Shown: in pieces, positions 19,373-28,599 of the stretch
How positions within the stretch are numbered: the stretch's first letter is position 1
How the letters are laid out: the number at the start of each line of letters is the position of its first letter
From: CAVUXJ01 sp963814975
GTDB taxonomy: Bacteria; Acidobacteriota; Vicinamibacteria; Vicinamibacterales; CAVVIG01
Direction of reading: 5' to 3'
Length of the DNA stretch: 64,000 nt
NCBI GenBank assembly: GCA_963814975.1
Contig: CAWFFB010000012.1
Location: 1 to 64,000, forward strand
Notes under the pieces: model-generated
What the model saw: only the letters and a program-made list of their open reading frames with translations
The model's database searches: none
What the model was told of the DNA's origin: nothing
Position numbers and translations under genes: made by a program

Positions 19373-20651
19373 TCAGGCTACCAGAAATACCTGGAGGTCG
19401 CCGACGTTGGTCCCGGTCGGCCCGGTGTGGATGAGGTCGCCGAGCCCGGCGAAGAAAGCGTAGGCGTTGTTGTCGCGCAGAAAATCCGCAGGATCCAGCC
19501 CGCCGGCACGCGCGCGGTCACGCGTCGTGGAATCGACCACGGCGCCTGCCGCGTCGGTCGGTCCGTCAATTCCGTCCGTGCCGATGCTGGCCGCGGCCAC
19601 ACGGCCGAGCGAGGAGACGAGTTCCACCGCCGCCAGCGCAAACTCCTGATTGCGGCCGCCTCGTCCCGAGCCGCGTACTCGCACGGTCGTCTCGCCGCTC
19701 GACACAACACAGAGCGGACGCCCAGCAGTTTGCGCCGTGGCTTCGACGTACCGGAGATGCGACTGCGCCGCGATGCGCGCCTCTCCGACAACCGGCGCGT
19801 CGCACACGACGACGTGATACCCGAGAGCCCGCGCGCGGACTGCGGCACCAATCATCGCGTCGCCACGGCCGCCGATGACAACTGACGTCGCGCGCGCAAG
19901 GCGCGGGTCGCCCGGCTTTGGCGTTTCCGGCAGCTGTCCGCTCACCCCGCGGGTGAGATGCGCCACCACCGGCAACGGATACGCATCGACGCCCCCGAAC
20001 CGTCGAAGCACGTCGAGAGCATCTTCGAACGTCGTCGGGTCGGGCACTGTCGGACCCGACGCGATGAAGCTCAGAATCGTCGCCGACGACATCGGAAATC
20101 GCGAGCGTCCGGCACGGACCCGGCGTGCTCGCCGCGAGCTGTCCTCCCTTGATTCTGGAGAGGTGCTTGCGCACCGTGTTGAGCGCATGGATGTCGGCGC
20201 CGGCGCGGAGAAGGGTGTCGGTGGCCCGTCTCTTGTCGTCGAGCGCCAGGCCCTCGGCAGGCGCCGCCATGAGCGCCGAGGCGCCGCCCGACAGCAACAC
20301 AAGCAACTCGTCGTCCGTGCCGGCGCCGCCGCCGGCAATCGCGAGCGCCCGGTTCCCCGCGTTTTCGCTGGCGGGCGACGGCATCGGATGGCCGCCCACG
20401 ATGCCTTCGAGGGGCGCGACGAGGGGACTGGATTCGACGCCGACGACGAGGCCCGCCCTGACCCGGGAACCGAGGACGTCGAGGGCCGCCCTCGCCATGG
20501 CCGGCGCCGCTTTGCCTGCCGCGATGACACGGATCGGCCCGGTACCGGGAGTGAGCGCTTGAGTGGTGAGGCGGCCGGCGTCAACCGCAGCAACACCCGC
20601 CCGGACAATTGACAGGAGATCGGATCGCAGATCGGCGAGAGGGGATGTCAG
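19373..20651 (-). CDS. glycerate 2-kinase, MOFRL family (one frameshift)
   Basis: About 425 residues after removing one extra T near 20075, where SDVVGDD joins LSFIASGPTVPDPT. The N-terminal domain has LLSGGASALMAAP and the AISDVVGDD motif; the C-terminal MOFRL domain holds GTDGIDGPTDAAGA and DNNAYAFFAGLGDLIHTGPTGTNVGDL, the family signature. It phosphorylates D-glycerate to 2-phosphoglycerate. The start is uncertain: conserved sequence begins near LRSDLLSIVRAG, with no ATG/GTG/TTG close by; the in-frame ATG at 20750 lies inside the upstream gene. The gene follows the small protein gene ending at 20648 and is probably in its operon. Confidence 0.82.
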
Positions 20652-20932
20652 TGCGTGTGCTTCGGATCCGACCAGGCAGAAAGCCCGGTCACGATGTCGA
20701 ACTTCTTGAGGAGCGAGCTGACCACTTCGTCGGCGTTGTCCTTCGTGCACAGCTGCTCGAGGTCTCCGAGAATGCGTGTGAGCGCGGCTTCAACGTCGGT
20801 GATCGCGGTTTCGGAGTAGTAGGGGCGGTGATGCTGAAGGCAACGGTGGTGTTTCACGAACTCTTGTCGGTAGAACTCAGTAACAGCGTGCTGCGCGCTA
20901 ATCGGCCTCGAATCGGTCACGATGCGTGGCAT
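20648..20932 (-). CDS. small hypothetical protein
   Basis: 94 residues, no family recognised. The product is soluble, rich in His near the N-terminus (VKHHRCLQHHRPYYSE) followed by a helical region (DVEAALTRILGDLEQLCTK). It has two cysteines and no membrane segment. Evidence that it is real: a GAGG ribosome-binding site seven bases before ATG 20932, and a TTGACA/TACACT promoter just upstream. It could be the first gene of an operon with the glycerate kinase, which it overlaps by a few bases. Composition is less GC-rich than its neighbours. Confidence 0.6.
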   Translation of the reverse strand: MPRIVTDSRPISAQHAVTEFYRQEFVKHHRCLQHHRPYYSETAITDVEAALTRILGDLEQLCTKDNADEVVSSLLKKFDIVTGLSAWSDPKHTH

Positions 20933-20963
20933 GCAGATCCTCGGAAAAAGATGCGGTTCAGTT

Positions 20964-20993
20964 AGTGTAGTGCCGGCCCAAAACCCGTGTCAA
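20964..20993 (-). promoter_or_regulatory. sigma70 promoter of the small-protein/glycerate kinase operon
   Basis: On the minus strand TTGACA (20993-20988) and TACACT (20969-20964) are separated by 18 bases, about 32 bases before the ATG at 20932. The -35 is perfect and the -10 matches four of six positions. Confidence 0.6.
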
Positions 20994-21009
20994 GAATTTG
21001 TAAACGTCA

Positions 21010-21894
21010 TCAGGTCCGCCCCGCGGCCACCAGTCCGCCAAGACATCCGACGGCCATGCCGCCCAGCAGCAACATCCCGCACAGTCCGAGCGGGAGAAAC
21101 CCTACCGAGGTCAGGTTGAGGGTCGTCGACAGTGGCGCCAGGTACTGCGCCTTGACCGCGACGAACAACGCACCGAGGAGTGCCAGCGCGACAACGGCGC
21201 CGATGCCCCCCTGCAGCACCCCTTCCATGACAAACGGGCCCCGAACATAGGCGGTGGGAGCCCCGACCAGTTGCATGATCTCAATTTCGTCGCGCCGCGC
21301 ATGCAGGGCCAGCCGCACGACGTTGGCCACGGTCAGCGCCGCGGCGATCGTCAGGATGGCGCTCAACGCCAAACCCACGCCACGAATCACCGTCACAGCC
21401 GACTGCAGCCGGTCGAGCCATTCGCGGTCGTAGCGCACGTCGGCGACTCCAGGACTCTGCCGAAGCGTGACGGCAAGCTCCTCGACCGGCCCGGTCGCAC
21501 CGAGGCCCGGATTCAGGTGCACTTCGTAGGAGGCCGGCATGGGGTTGCCTTCGAGCGCGTCGGTGTGGGTCGCGAGGTCAGCGAAAGTCTGCTTGAAGCG
21601 CGTCAGCGCCTCGGCTTTCGAGACGTATTCATGGCCCGCGACCAGAGGTCCTGGCGCCACCAAGCGCTCGATCACCGACCGATCCTCGGGCGTCGCCGCG
21701 TCATCCAGATACACCGACAATTCAGCGGTGCGGCTCAAGTCGCGGCTCAGGCGTTCGAGGTTCGAGGTCGCCAGGAGAAAAACGCCAAGCACGAAGAGAG
21801 CGACCGCAATGGTCGCCGTCGAGAGCATCCCGGACTGCCGTCCACGCCAGAGGCTGGCGATCGCTTCGTCGAAGGCATAGCGGAGCGCGCGCAT
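21010..21894 (-). CDS. ftsX: cell-division ABC-type permease FtsX
   Basis: 294 residues from the ATG at 21894, which overlaps the ftsE stop by one base (TGATG). A helix near the N-terminus (TIAVALFVLGVFLLATS), a periplasmic loop of about 120 residues, then three C-terminal helices; topology is that of FtsX. With FtsE it transmits a cytoplasmic signal across the membrane to activate peptidoglycan hydrolases at the septum. The periplasmic extracellular loop contains the usual V-x-YDREWLDRL segment. No EnvC-type or NlpC/P60 hydrolase lies nearby. The longer reading upstream is antisense/out-of-frame to ftsE and not real. Confidence 0.92.
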   Translation of the reverse strand: MRALRYAFDEAIASLWRGRQSGMLSTATIAVALFVLGVFLLATSNLERLSRDLSRTAELSVYLDDAATPEDRSVIERLVAPGPLVAGHEYVSKAEALTRFKQTFADLATHTDALEGNPMPASYEVHLNPGLGATGPVEELAVTLRQSPGVADVRYDREWLDRLQSAVTVIRGVGLALSAILTIAAALTVANVVRLALHARRDEIEIMQLVGAPTAYVRGPFVMEGVLQGGIGAVVALALLGALFVAVKAQYLAPLSTTLNLTSVGFLPLGLCGMLLLGGMAVGCLGGLVAAGRT

Positions 21895-22553
21895 CAGGTG
21901 ATCTCGACGATCTGGCCGTGATCGAGGGTGACGGCCCGGCGATCGACGCGACGGATCAGCTCGCGGTCGTGGGTGGCCACCACCACGGTCGTGCCGCGGG
22001 CATTCGTTTCGCGGAACAGGTTCATGATCTCGAGCGACAGGTCGGGATCGAGATTGCCGGTCGGCTCGTCGGCGAGGACCAGCTGCGGGTCGTTGACGAG
22101 CGCGCGCGCGATGGCGACCCGCTGCTGCTCGCCGCCGGACAGCTCCTCGGGCAAGGCGTTGATCCGGTGCTGCAGACCGACCCACTTGAGCACTTGAAAG
22201 GTCTTTCGATGTTGAATCGTCTGCGGCACGCCGAGCACGTGCATGACGAACGCGACATTCTGAAAGACCGTGAATCGCGGGATCAGTCGAAAGTCCTGAA
22301 AGACAAACCCCACCGATCGGCGATAGCTCTGGACCTGCCCTGGGGTCAGCTGGCTGAGGTTGCGTCCGGCGACGCTCAGCCGTCCCTCGCTCGGCAGATC
22401 TTCACGCAGCAGAAGCCGGAGCAGCGTCGACTTGCCGGCTCCGCTCGGACCGGTCAGAAAGAGAAACTCGCCTTTGTCGATGGTGAGGGAGAGATCGCGC
22501 AGCGCGTAGACGCCGCGACGGTAAAGCTTCGAGAGGTGATAGGTTTCTATCAC
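21894..22553 (-). CDS. ftsE: cell-division ATP-binding protein FtsE
   Basis: 219 residues, standard for FtsE. Walker A GPSGAGKS, Q-loop FVFQDFRLIPRFTVFQNV (a FtsE-type Q-loop), signature LSGGEQQRVAIARA, Walker B LVLADEPTGNLD and H-loop VVATHD are complete. Works with FtsX in divisome activation. The pair is tightly coupled, ftsE first, and an extended -10 lies about 70 bases upstream. Confidence 0.96.
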   Translation of the reverse strand: MIETYHLSKLYRRGVYALRDLSLTIDKGEFLFLTGPSGAGKSTLLRLLLREDLPSEGRLSVAGRNLSQLTPGQVQSYRRSVGFVFQDFRLIPRFTVFQNVAFVMHVLGVPQTIQHRKTFQVLKWVGLQHRINALPEELSGGEQQRVAIARALVNDPQLVLADEPTGNLDPDLSLEIMNLFRETNARGTTVVVATHDRELIRRVDRRAVTLDHGQIVEIT

Positions 22554-22623
22554 GCTGCGTGTGTACTCACGGCCGCCACGCGCTCAGTTTTGCGCCATGC
22601 ATTCAGTTGGATCGCAGCATTTC

Positions 22624-22632
22624 AGTATAGCA
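22624..22632 (-). promoter_or_regulatory. extended -10 promoter of ftsEX
   Basis: Minus strand TGCTATACT, about 71 bases before the ftsE start. No -35 is obvious at 17 bases. The same TGCTAT core occurs before the TPR-RDD operon, the MEDS gene and the DksA gene. Confidence 0.5.
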
Positions 22633-22699
22633 CCTCGCCAGTCTGTCCGGTCGGTGCAAGTCCGTGCCCCCTCCCCTTCCGGCCCCACTAGCCTTCCAC

Positions 22700-24160
22700 C
22701 TATCCAGCTCTTCCTGCCTCCCCGTGTTCGAGCGCATGCTTGAGCAGCTCGTTGACGCGCTTCGGGTTGGCTCTTCCCGCCGTCGCCTTCATGACCTGAC
22801 CCACGAGGAAACCGAAGGCGGCAGCCTTACCTGCGCGGTACTGCATGACAGCACCCGTGTTGCGGCCGAGCACTGCCGTGATGGATTGAACAATCTCAGC
22901 CTCGTCGTCGAGCTGCGTCAGCCCTTCGGTTCGGACGATTTCGCCGGCGGCGCGACCGGACGCGAACATCGTTTCGAAGACGCCCTTCGCGATCGCGCCA
23001 CTAATGGTGCCGTCCGCGATGAGGCGGAGCAACTCGGCGAGCTGCGCGGGCCGGATGGGCGACGCTGAGACGTCCTGCCCTGACTGCTTCAGCGCGCGGG
23101 CGAGCTCGCCCATCATCCAGTTGCTCACGCCCTTCGCCCCGGCGCCGGCCGCGACGGCCTCCTCGAAGAACTCGGCGAGCGGCCGCGACTGCGTCAGCTG
23201 CAACGCGTCGTATTCAGGCAGCCCGTGAACCGTCACGAACCGCTGGCGCCGCGCGTCCGGCAGCTCCGGCATCGCGCCGCGGACGGCGGCCACCTGCTGG
23301 GCGTCCACGACGAGCGGCGGCAGGTCGGGCTCCGGAAAGTACCGGTAGTCGTGGGCTTCCTCCTTGCTCCGCATCGAGACGGTCACGCCGGCCGCCGCAT
23401 CCCACAATCGCGTCTCCTGCACGACCCGCCCACCCTCGGCAAGCAGCTCGATCTGCCGGTCGATTTCGTGCTCGAGCGCCTTCTGCAGGAAGCGGAACGA
23501 GTTGAGGTTTTTCACCTCCGCTTTCGTCCCGAGGACGTCGGCGCCCGCGGGCCGCACCGACACGTTGGCGTCACAGCGAAGGCTGCCCTCTTCCATGTTC
23601 CCGTCGTTGACGCCCAGCCAGACGAGGATCGCGCGCAGCCGGCTGAAGCAGTCGGCGGCGTCGGCCGCCGATCGCAGATCGGGATCGGTGACGATCTCGA
23701 TGAGCGGAGTGCCGCTCCGGTTGTAGTCGACGTAGGACTTGCGATCGGAGTCGGGAAAGCCCTCGTGCAGCAACTTGCCCGCATCCTCTTCGAGGTGGAC
23801 GCGCGTGATCCCGACGCGCCGCGCCGAACTGTCGACGCCGAACTCGATTGCGCCCCGGCTGGCGAGCGGCTGTTCGTACTGCGAGATCTGGTAGCCCTTG
23901 GGGAGATCGGGATAAAAGTAGTTCTTGCGCGCGAAGATCGACGTCTCGTTGATCCGGCACCCGAGCGCGAGCGCGGCGCAGAGGGCGTGGTCGACGGCCG
24001 CGCGGTTGAGCACGGGAAGCGCGCCTGGCAGCCCCAGACAGACCGGACACACGTGCGTGTTGGGGGGGGCGCCAAACGCGGTGCTGCATCCGCAGAACAT
24101 CTTCGACGCGGTCTGCAGCTGCGCGTGAATTTCCAGGCCGATGACGGCCTCGAACTGCAT
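22700..24160 (-). CDS. gatB: aspartyl/glutamyl-tRNA amidotransferase subunit B
   Basis: 486 residues from ATG 24160 (two codons longer if from 24166). The GatB opening EAVIGLEIHAQL, the zinc-binding C-x2-C pairs (FCGCST and HVCPVCLGLPG), YFYPDLPKGYQISQYE and the C-terminal GatB/YqeY helical domain are intact. The GatCAB complex amidates Glu-tRNA(Gln) and/or Asp-tRNA(Asn) to make correctly charged tRNAs. gatA and gatC are not in the window. The protein has the normal length with no frameshift. Confidence 0.97.
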   Translation of the reverse strand: MQFEAVIGLEIHAQLQTASKMFCGCSTAFGAPPNTHVCPVCLGLPGALPVLNRAAVDHALCAALALGCRINETSIFARKNYFYPDLPKGYQISQYEQPLASRGAIEFGVDSSARRVGITRVHLEEDAGKLLHEGFPDSDRKSYVDYNRSGTPLIEIVTDPDLRSAADAADCFSRLRAILVWLGVNDGNMEEGSLRCDANVSVRPAGADVLGTKAEVKNLNSFRFLQKALEHEIDRQIELLAEGGRVVQETRLWDAAAGVTVSMRSKEEAHDYRYFPEPDLPPLVVDAQQVAAVRGAMPELPDARRQRFVTVHGLPEYDALQLTQSRPLAEFFEEAVAAGAGAKGVSNWMMGELARALKQSGQDVSASPIRPAQLAELLRLIADGTISGAIAKGVFETMFASGRAAGEIVRTEGLTQLDDEAEIVQSITAVLGRNTGAVMQYRAGKAAAFGFLVGQVMKATAGRANPKRVNELLKHALEHGEAGRAG

Positions 24161-24171
24161 ACACAAGATCC

Positions 24172-24270
24172 GAGGTTGGCGAATGGGAGAGTTGGAGAAT
24201 TGGTGCGTTGCTGAACTAGGGACTGGATTGTGCGTTCACCAATTCACTAATCCGCCAACTCACCAACGCT
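24172..24270. repeat. inverted octamer arrays between pckA and gatB
   Basis: An eight-base period runs through the whole gap: GTTGGCGA, ATGGGAGA on the left and CCAATTCA, CCAACTCA on the right. The right arm is the inverted complement of the left. This is the longest continuous array in the window. Confidence 0.8.
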
Positions 24271-24274
24271 TCGA

Positions 24275-25900
24275 TCATGTTCTCGGTCCGGCCGCCAGCA
24301 CCTCGGGGGTGACGCTGAACTTGCACGTGGAGAAATTGTCCGCGAACATCCGCGCCAGCTTGGCGGCCTGCAGGTCGTAGCCGGCCTTGTCCGCCCACGT
24401 GTTGCGGGGCTTCAGCACCTCGGGCGGCACGCCGGGACAACTGGCCGGCACGTCCACGTTGAACACGGGATCCCGCTCGTAGGCGACGCGATCGAGGGCC
24501 CCCGTGAGCGCGGCGCGGATCATCGCTCGCGTCAGCTGGATCTTCATCCGCGAGCCGGCGCCGACGGCACCACCCGTCCAGCCGGTGTTCACGAGCCAGA
24601 CGCGGGCGCCGTGGCGGGTAATCTTGTCGCCCAGCATCTCGGCGTACCGGCCCGGCGGTAACGGCATGAACGGCGCGCCGAAGCAGGTACTGAACGTGGC
24701 CTTCGGCTCAGTCACCCCTTTCTCGGTCCCCGCCAGTTTCGCGGTGTATCCCGAGAGAAAGTGAAACATCGCCCCCTCCGGGGTCAGCCGCGCGATCGGA
24801 GGCAGGACCCCGAACGCGTCGGCCGTCAGCATGACGATGTTCTTCGGATGACCAGCTTGTCCCGACGGCACCATGTTCGCGATGAACGAGAGAGGATAGG
24901 AGCAGCGGGTGTTCTCCGTGTATTGGTCGTCGTCCAGGTTGAGCGCCCGCGTTTCCATGTCGACGACAACGTTCTCGAGAATGGTGCCGAAGCGCCGTGT
25001 GGTGGCAAAGATCTCCGGCTCGGCCTCAGCCGACAGCCGAATTGTTTTTGCGTAGCATCCGCCCTCGAAGTTGAACACGCCGCGATCGGTCCAGCCATGC
25101 TCATCGTCGCCGATCAGTTTCCGCTCGGGATCGCTCGACAGCGTCGTCTTGCCCGTTCCCGACAGTCCGAAGAACAGCGCCACGTCGCCTGACGACCCGA
25201 CGTTGGCGGAGCAGTGCATCGGCAGTACGCCGCGGGCCGGGAGCAGATAGTTCAGAGTGCTGAAGATCGACTTCTTCACCTCGCCGGCGTAGCTGCTTCC
25301 CCCGATGAGCACCAGCCGCTTGGCGAAGCTGACCGCGATGACCGTTTCCGACCTCGTGCCGTGGCGAGCCGGCTGAGCCTTGAAGCTCGGCGAATCGATC
25401 ACCGTGAACCGCGGTTCGAGGGAGGCGGCCGCCGGCGGATTCGGATCGGGCCTGAACATGTACCGCGCGAAGAGACTGTGCCACGCGTGCTCGTTGACCA
25501 CCCGGATGGGCAGGGAAAACTCGGGATCCGCCCCAGCCGAGCGCTCCTGAACGAACAACTCGGCACCCTCGAGTGCTTTCAGGAGGTCCTGATGCAACAG
25601 ATCGAACTGCGCGGGCTCCATGGGCCGGTTCACCGCGCCCCACGCAATCTCGTGCTCGCTCGAGGGCTCGCGCACCAGAAATCGATCATTGGGAGAACGG
25701 CCGGTGTGCTGACCCGTGAGGCAGGCCAGGGGCCCGCCCTCGGCGATCAGACCCTCGCCGCGCTTCACAGCTTCTTCGTAGAGCGCCGCATCGCCAAGGT
25801 TCCAACGAAGCCGGGCGCCGGGGATGATGTCTAAGACGTGGGAGGTCAGTGACATAGGCAGAAGCGAAGGATGGTACTCGGCGGGTTTGGCTTTCGTCAA
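24275..25900 (-). CDS. pckA: phosphoenolpyruvate carboxykinase (ATP)
   Basis: 541 residues. ATP-dependent class: kinase-1a loop GLSGTGKTTLS, kinase-2 motif LIGDDEHGW, and the substrate-binding RSPNDRFLVRE segment and GGSSYAGEVKKSIF are present, with the lysine and histidine metal ligands in the usual places. Converts oxaloacetate plus ATP to PEP and CO2, the first committed step of gluconeogenesis. Starts about 58 bases from the divergent ECF sigma gene. ATG at 25900 or the internal ATG at MSLTSH (about 25855) are both possible. Confidence 0.96.
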   Translation of the reverse strand: MTKAKPAEYHPSLLPMSLTSHVLDIIPGARLRWNLGDAALYEEAVKRGEGLIAEGGPLACLTGQHTGRSPNDRFLVREPSSEHEIAWGAVNRPMEPAQFDLLHQDLLKALEGAELFVQERSAGADPEFSLPIRVVNEHAWHSLFARYMFRPDPNPPAAASLEPRFTVIDSPSFKAQPARHGTRSETVIAVSFAKRLVLIGGSSYAGEVKKSIFSTLNYLLPARGVLPMHCSANVGSSGDVALFFGLSGTGKTTLSSDPERKLIGDDEHGWTDRGVFNFEGGCYAKTIRLSAEAEPEIFATTRRFGTILENVVVDMETRALNLDDDQYTENTRCSYPLSFIANMVPSGQAGHPKNIVMLTADAFGVLPPIARLTPEGAMFHFLSGYTAKLAGTEKGVTEPKATFSTCFGAPFMPLPPGRYAEMLGDKITRHGARVWLVNTGWTGGAVGAGSRMKIQLTRAMIRAALTGALDRVAYERDPVFNVDVPASCPGVPPEVLKPRNTWADKAGYDLQAAKLARMFADNFSTCKFSVTPEVLAAGPRT

Positions 25901-25958
25901 CTATCGGCGATCCTGGAGTAAACTGTAAGCAGCCAGCCGGCCGCATCGTAATGACCTT

Positions 25959-26645
25959 ATGAGTGATCCTGGTCCTGTCCGGTATCCCGCGTCGTCAGGT
26001 GCGCCTGCAGTCGCAGCTCAGCTGCCGGAACGCCGGGCCGCGCCGGAAAAGCTGTCCGACGACAGCAGGCTCGCCGTGGAGATTCGCGGGCTCGTGGCAC
26101 GCGGCCACGTGCATGAAGCACGCGAACGCTTCAGCGGGCTGGTCGCCGCACATCAACGGCGCGCCGTGCGGATCGCGTATCAGTATCTGCGAGACAGCGC
26201 CGACGCGGACGAGGCCGTCCAGGACGCCTTCGTCAAGGTCTTTGCCCATATCGATTCGTATCGGGAGACGTGGCCGTTCGAAGTTTGGTTCACACGCATC
26301 CTCATCAATGGCTGCCTCGATCGCCGTAAAGCCCGCCTCCGTCGCGACCGCTGGTTCGTGCCGGCGGAGGAAGCCAGAGGGGCCGACGAAGCGCGGCGTG
26401 CGTTCGGCGGCACAACTGATCTGGATCCCGAAGCGCGGCTGCTCGCGCGCGAGCGCCGCGATCGGCTCGATGACGCGGTCAACCGGCTGGACGGGCGGCA
26501 GCGGACGGTTTTCATGCTCTGCCACTACGGCGACTGCACGCCGCGCGAAGTCAGCGCGGTCACGGGGTTGAACGAATCGACCGTGCGTGTCCATCTGTTT
26601 CGGGCCGCGCGCAAGTTGCGCGGCCTGCTGGGAGGAAAGCCGTGA
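25959..26645 (+). CDS. ECF-type RNA polymerase sigma factor
   Basis: 228 residues. Region 2 (about 65-135: AYQYLRDSADADEAVQDAF then FEVWFTRILINGCLDRRKA) and region 4 (about 170-225: LDGRQRTVFMLCHYGDCTPREVS with helix-turn-helix GLNESTVRVHLFRA) are complete. About 60 residues precede region 2. The stop overlaps the GTG of the anti-sigma gene (GTGA), the usual arrangement for an ECF/anti-sigma pair. Regulon unknown. Confidence 0.93.
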   Translation: MSDPGPVRYPASSGAPAVAAQLPERRAAPEKLSDDSRLAVEIRGLVARGHVHEARERFSGLVAAHQRRAVRIAYQYLRDSADADEAVQDAFVKVFAHIDSYRETWPFEVWFTRILINGCLDRRKARLRRDRWFVPAEEARGADEARRAFGGTTDLDPEARLLARERRDRLDDAVNRLDGRQRTVFMLCHYGDCTPREVSAVTGLNESTVRVHLFRAARKLRGLLGGKP

Positions 26646-27294
26646 TCAGTCGCGCGCACCACCTCCAGGACGACCGTCTGTTCGAGTGTTATCTCGTCCG
26701 GGCTCGACGGAGCGGCCGTGGACCATGTCGTCGCCACGCACCTGGCCGAGTGCCCGGCATGCGCCGCGCACCTGCGTGAACTGGTCGACTTCATGGACGG
26801 ACTTCGCGCGGAAGCCGACACCGAGACGGATGCGATTTTCACGCCGGAGCGTCTTCGCAACCAGCAGCAGCAGATCCTGCACCGCCTCGAGCATTTTGGT
26901 CACGCGGCGCGCGTGCTGAGTTTCCCGGCGCGCCTGATGGGCCGGCGCATGGTGCGCACGGCATCACGCATCGCCCCACGCTGGGCGATCGCCGCGGCCG
27001 CGGCGGGGTTGTTCGTGGGCGTCGGCGTCGGCACGCTCATCGATCCGGCAACGGGAAGCGGTGCCTGCGCCGATGGCGGCCATTCCCCTGGTGATGTCGC
27101 CGGCCCTCCCGGTCAACAATCCGCCGGCGGCCGGAGACGATGACACGTTCCTCTCCGATCTCGAGATGGCGCTCAGCGGACCGCGCAACCTGGAACTGAT
27201 GCCCCTCGATGCCCTGACGCCGCGGGTCCAGGCGCGTCAGCACCCAACTCCCATAAGTTGCCCTCGCTCATTTTCCGGAAAGGGCTCGACCTGA
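26642..27294 (+). CDS. zinc-finger anti-sigma factor, zf-HC2 type (two frameshifts)
   Basis: About 216 residues after two single-base corrections (extra G at about 26696, and one base near 27070). Begins GTG at 26642. The cytoplasmic N-terminal domain has the H-x3-C-x2-C zinc motif (HLAECPAC), typical of anti-ECF factors that hold the sigma factor until a signal arrives. One membrane helix follows (AIAAAAAGLFVGVGVGTLI). The periplasmic tail, read in the third frame, ends with FLSDLEMALSGPRNLELMPLDALTPRV. The exact C-terminus is unsure because the frame runs into the start of ispH. Broken reading is considered an assembly artefact, since the corrected product is continuous. Confidence 0.75.
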
Positions 27295-28458
27295 AGGGTG
27301 CCGTCGCCGGCATGTTGGCCGAGAACTATCACAGCGAGATCGTCGAGCGCATCAAGGCCGACGATTTCACCCACCGGGCCGGCCGGCTCACCATCCACCT
27401 CGCGCGCGAGTTCGGCTTCTGCTACGGCGTGGACCGGGCGGTGGACTACGCGTACCAGACGCGCCGGCGGTTTCCCGATCGAGCCGTGCACCTCACCGGT
27501 GAGATCATCCACAACCCTCACGTCAACGACAAGCTTCGCGCGATGGGGGTCCGGTTCCTGAGTGACAGCCCCGGCGCAATCGAGCAGACTCCGAGCCGGA
27601 AGACGTCGTCATCCTGCCGGCGTTCGGCGTCACGGTCGCCATGCTCCAGCAGCTCGAGCACCGCGGCTGCACGCTGGTCGACACGACCTGCGGGTCGGTC
27701 CTCAATGTGTGGAAAAACGTCCGGCGGTATGCCGAAGGCGGATACACATCGATCATCCACGGCAAGGTGTGGCACGAGGAAACGCAGGCGACTGCCTCGC
27801 AAGCGCTCGAAGCCGGCGGGAGCTTTCTCGTGGTGTTCGACGATCGCGAAACAGCCCTGGTCTGCGATTACATTCGCCGGGGCGGATGACCGCGACGCCT
27901 TTCTGGCGCGCTTCAAGGGGGCAGGTATCGCCTGGGTTCGATCCGGACCGCGATCTGCAACGGATCGGCCTCGCCAATCAGACGACGATGCTGATGTCGG
28001 AATCGCTCGACCATCGCGAGAAATGTTGAAGGCCTCGATGCTGGAACGCTACGGAGCACAGGATCTGGCGTGCCACTTCCAGGCGTTCGACACGATTTGC
28101 AGTGCGACGCAGGACCGCCAGGATGCCGTGGTCACGCTGCTGCACGACACTCCGATCGACCTGATGGTCGTGATCGGAGGATATAACAGCAGCAATACCT
28201 GTAATCTGGCGCGGATTTGTGCAGCGTCGCGCCCCACCTTCCACATCGCCGACCCCGACTGTCTGGTATCGGCTCTCGAGATCCGTCACCGGCCCTCGGG
28301 CACGAAGTCCGAAGTGACGACGGCACACTGGCTTCCGGCCGGACCCGTGGTCGGTGGGCCTCACATCCGGGGCTTCCACGCCCGACAATCTCGTAGGGGC
28401 CGCGATTGCCAAGCTCGAAGCGTTCTGCGCCCAAAGCAAGGAAGCTGATAAGATATAG
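27258..28458 (+). CDS. ispH: 4-hydroxy-3-methylbut-2-enyl diphosphate reductase, long form (five frameshifts)
   Basis: About 399 residues after five single-base corrections (near 27585, 27886, 27935, 28019 and 28350; net +1). That is the length of the roughly 400-residue IspH type known from cyanobacteria and plants, not the 315-residue E. coli type. All three iron-sulfur cysteines are present: GFCYGVDRA, DTTCGSV and DTICSATQDRQ. Also seen: EIIHNPHVND, IIHGKVWHEETQAT and GGYNSSNT. Last step of the MEP isoprenoid pathway, making IPP and DMAPP. TTG at 27258 is taken as the start. Read without correction it would be a pseudogene, but essentiality and motif conservation argue against that. Confidence 0.85.
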
Positions 28459-28528
28459 ACAACAAGCGTCTTATTACGATACCAGCCTGAGGCTGCCCGT
28501 CGTCCGCAACCGAAGAAAAGGCCGCGAC

Positions 28529-28576
28529 ATGATAAACACATCTCCGCGAGCCATCGTAGTTCTGGAAGAGCCCTAA
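28529..28576 (+). CDS. possible 15-residue leader peptide
   Basis: An ATG with an AAAAGG ribosome-binding site eight bases upstream opens a 15-codon frame (MINTSPRAIVVLEEP) ending in TAA, 24 bases before the start of the Spy-like gene. No Cys/aromatic pausing motif is obvious. It may be a chance ORF. Confidence 0.25.
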   Translation: MINTSPRAIVVLEEP

Positions 28577-28599
28577 TCTTGGAATTTCAGAGGTTACGC

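Noticed and set aside
20652..20750. N-terminal extension of glycerate kinase from the ATG at 20750
   Set aside because: It lies inside the small-protein gene and carries no family residues; conserved sequence begins near 20640.
22560..22700. Riboswitch or RNA gene upstream of ftsE
   Set aside because: The gap is 146 bases with an extended -10 but no recognisable conserved aptamer or stable multi-stem structure.
24172..24270. CRISPR-like array between pckA and gatB
   Set aside because: Units are eight bases, contiguous and degenerate, with no spacers and no cas genes.
27258..28458. ispH as a genuine pseudogene
   Set aside because: All three Fe-S cysteines and every family motif are intact; frame changes are single bases with a net of one, and the gene is normally essential in MEP-pathway bacteria.
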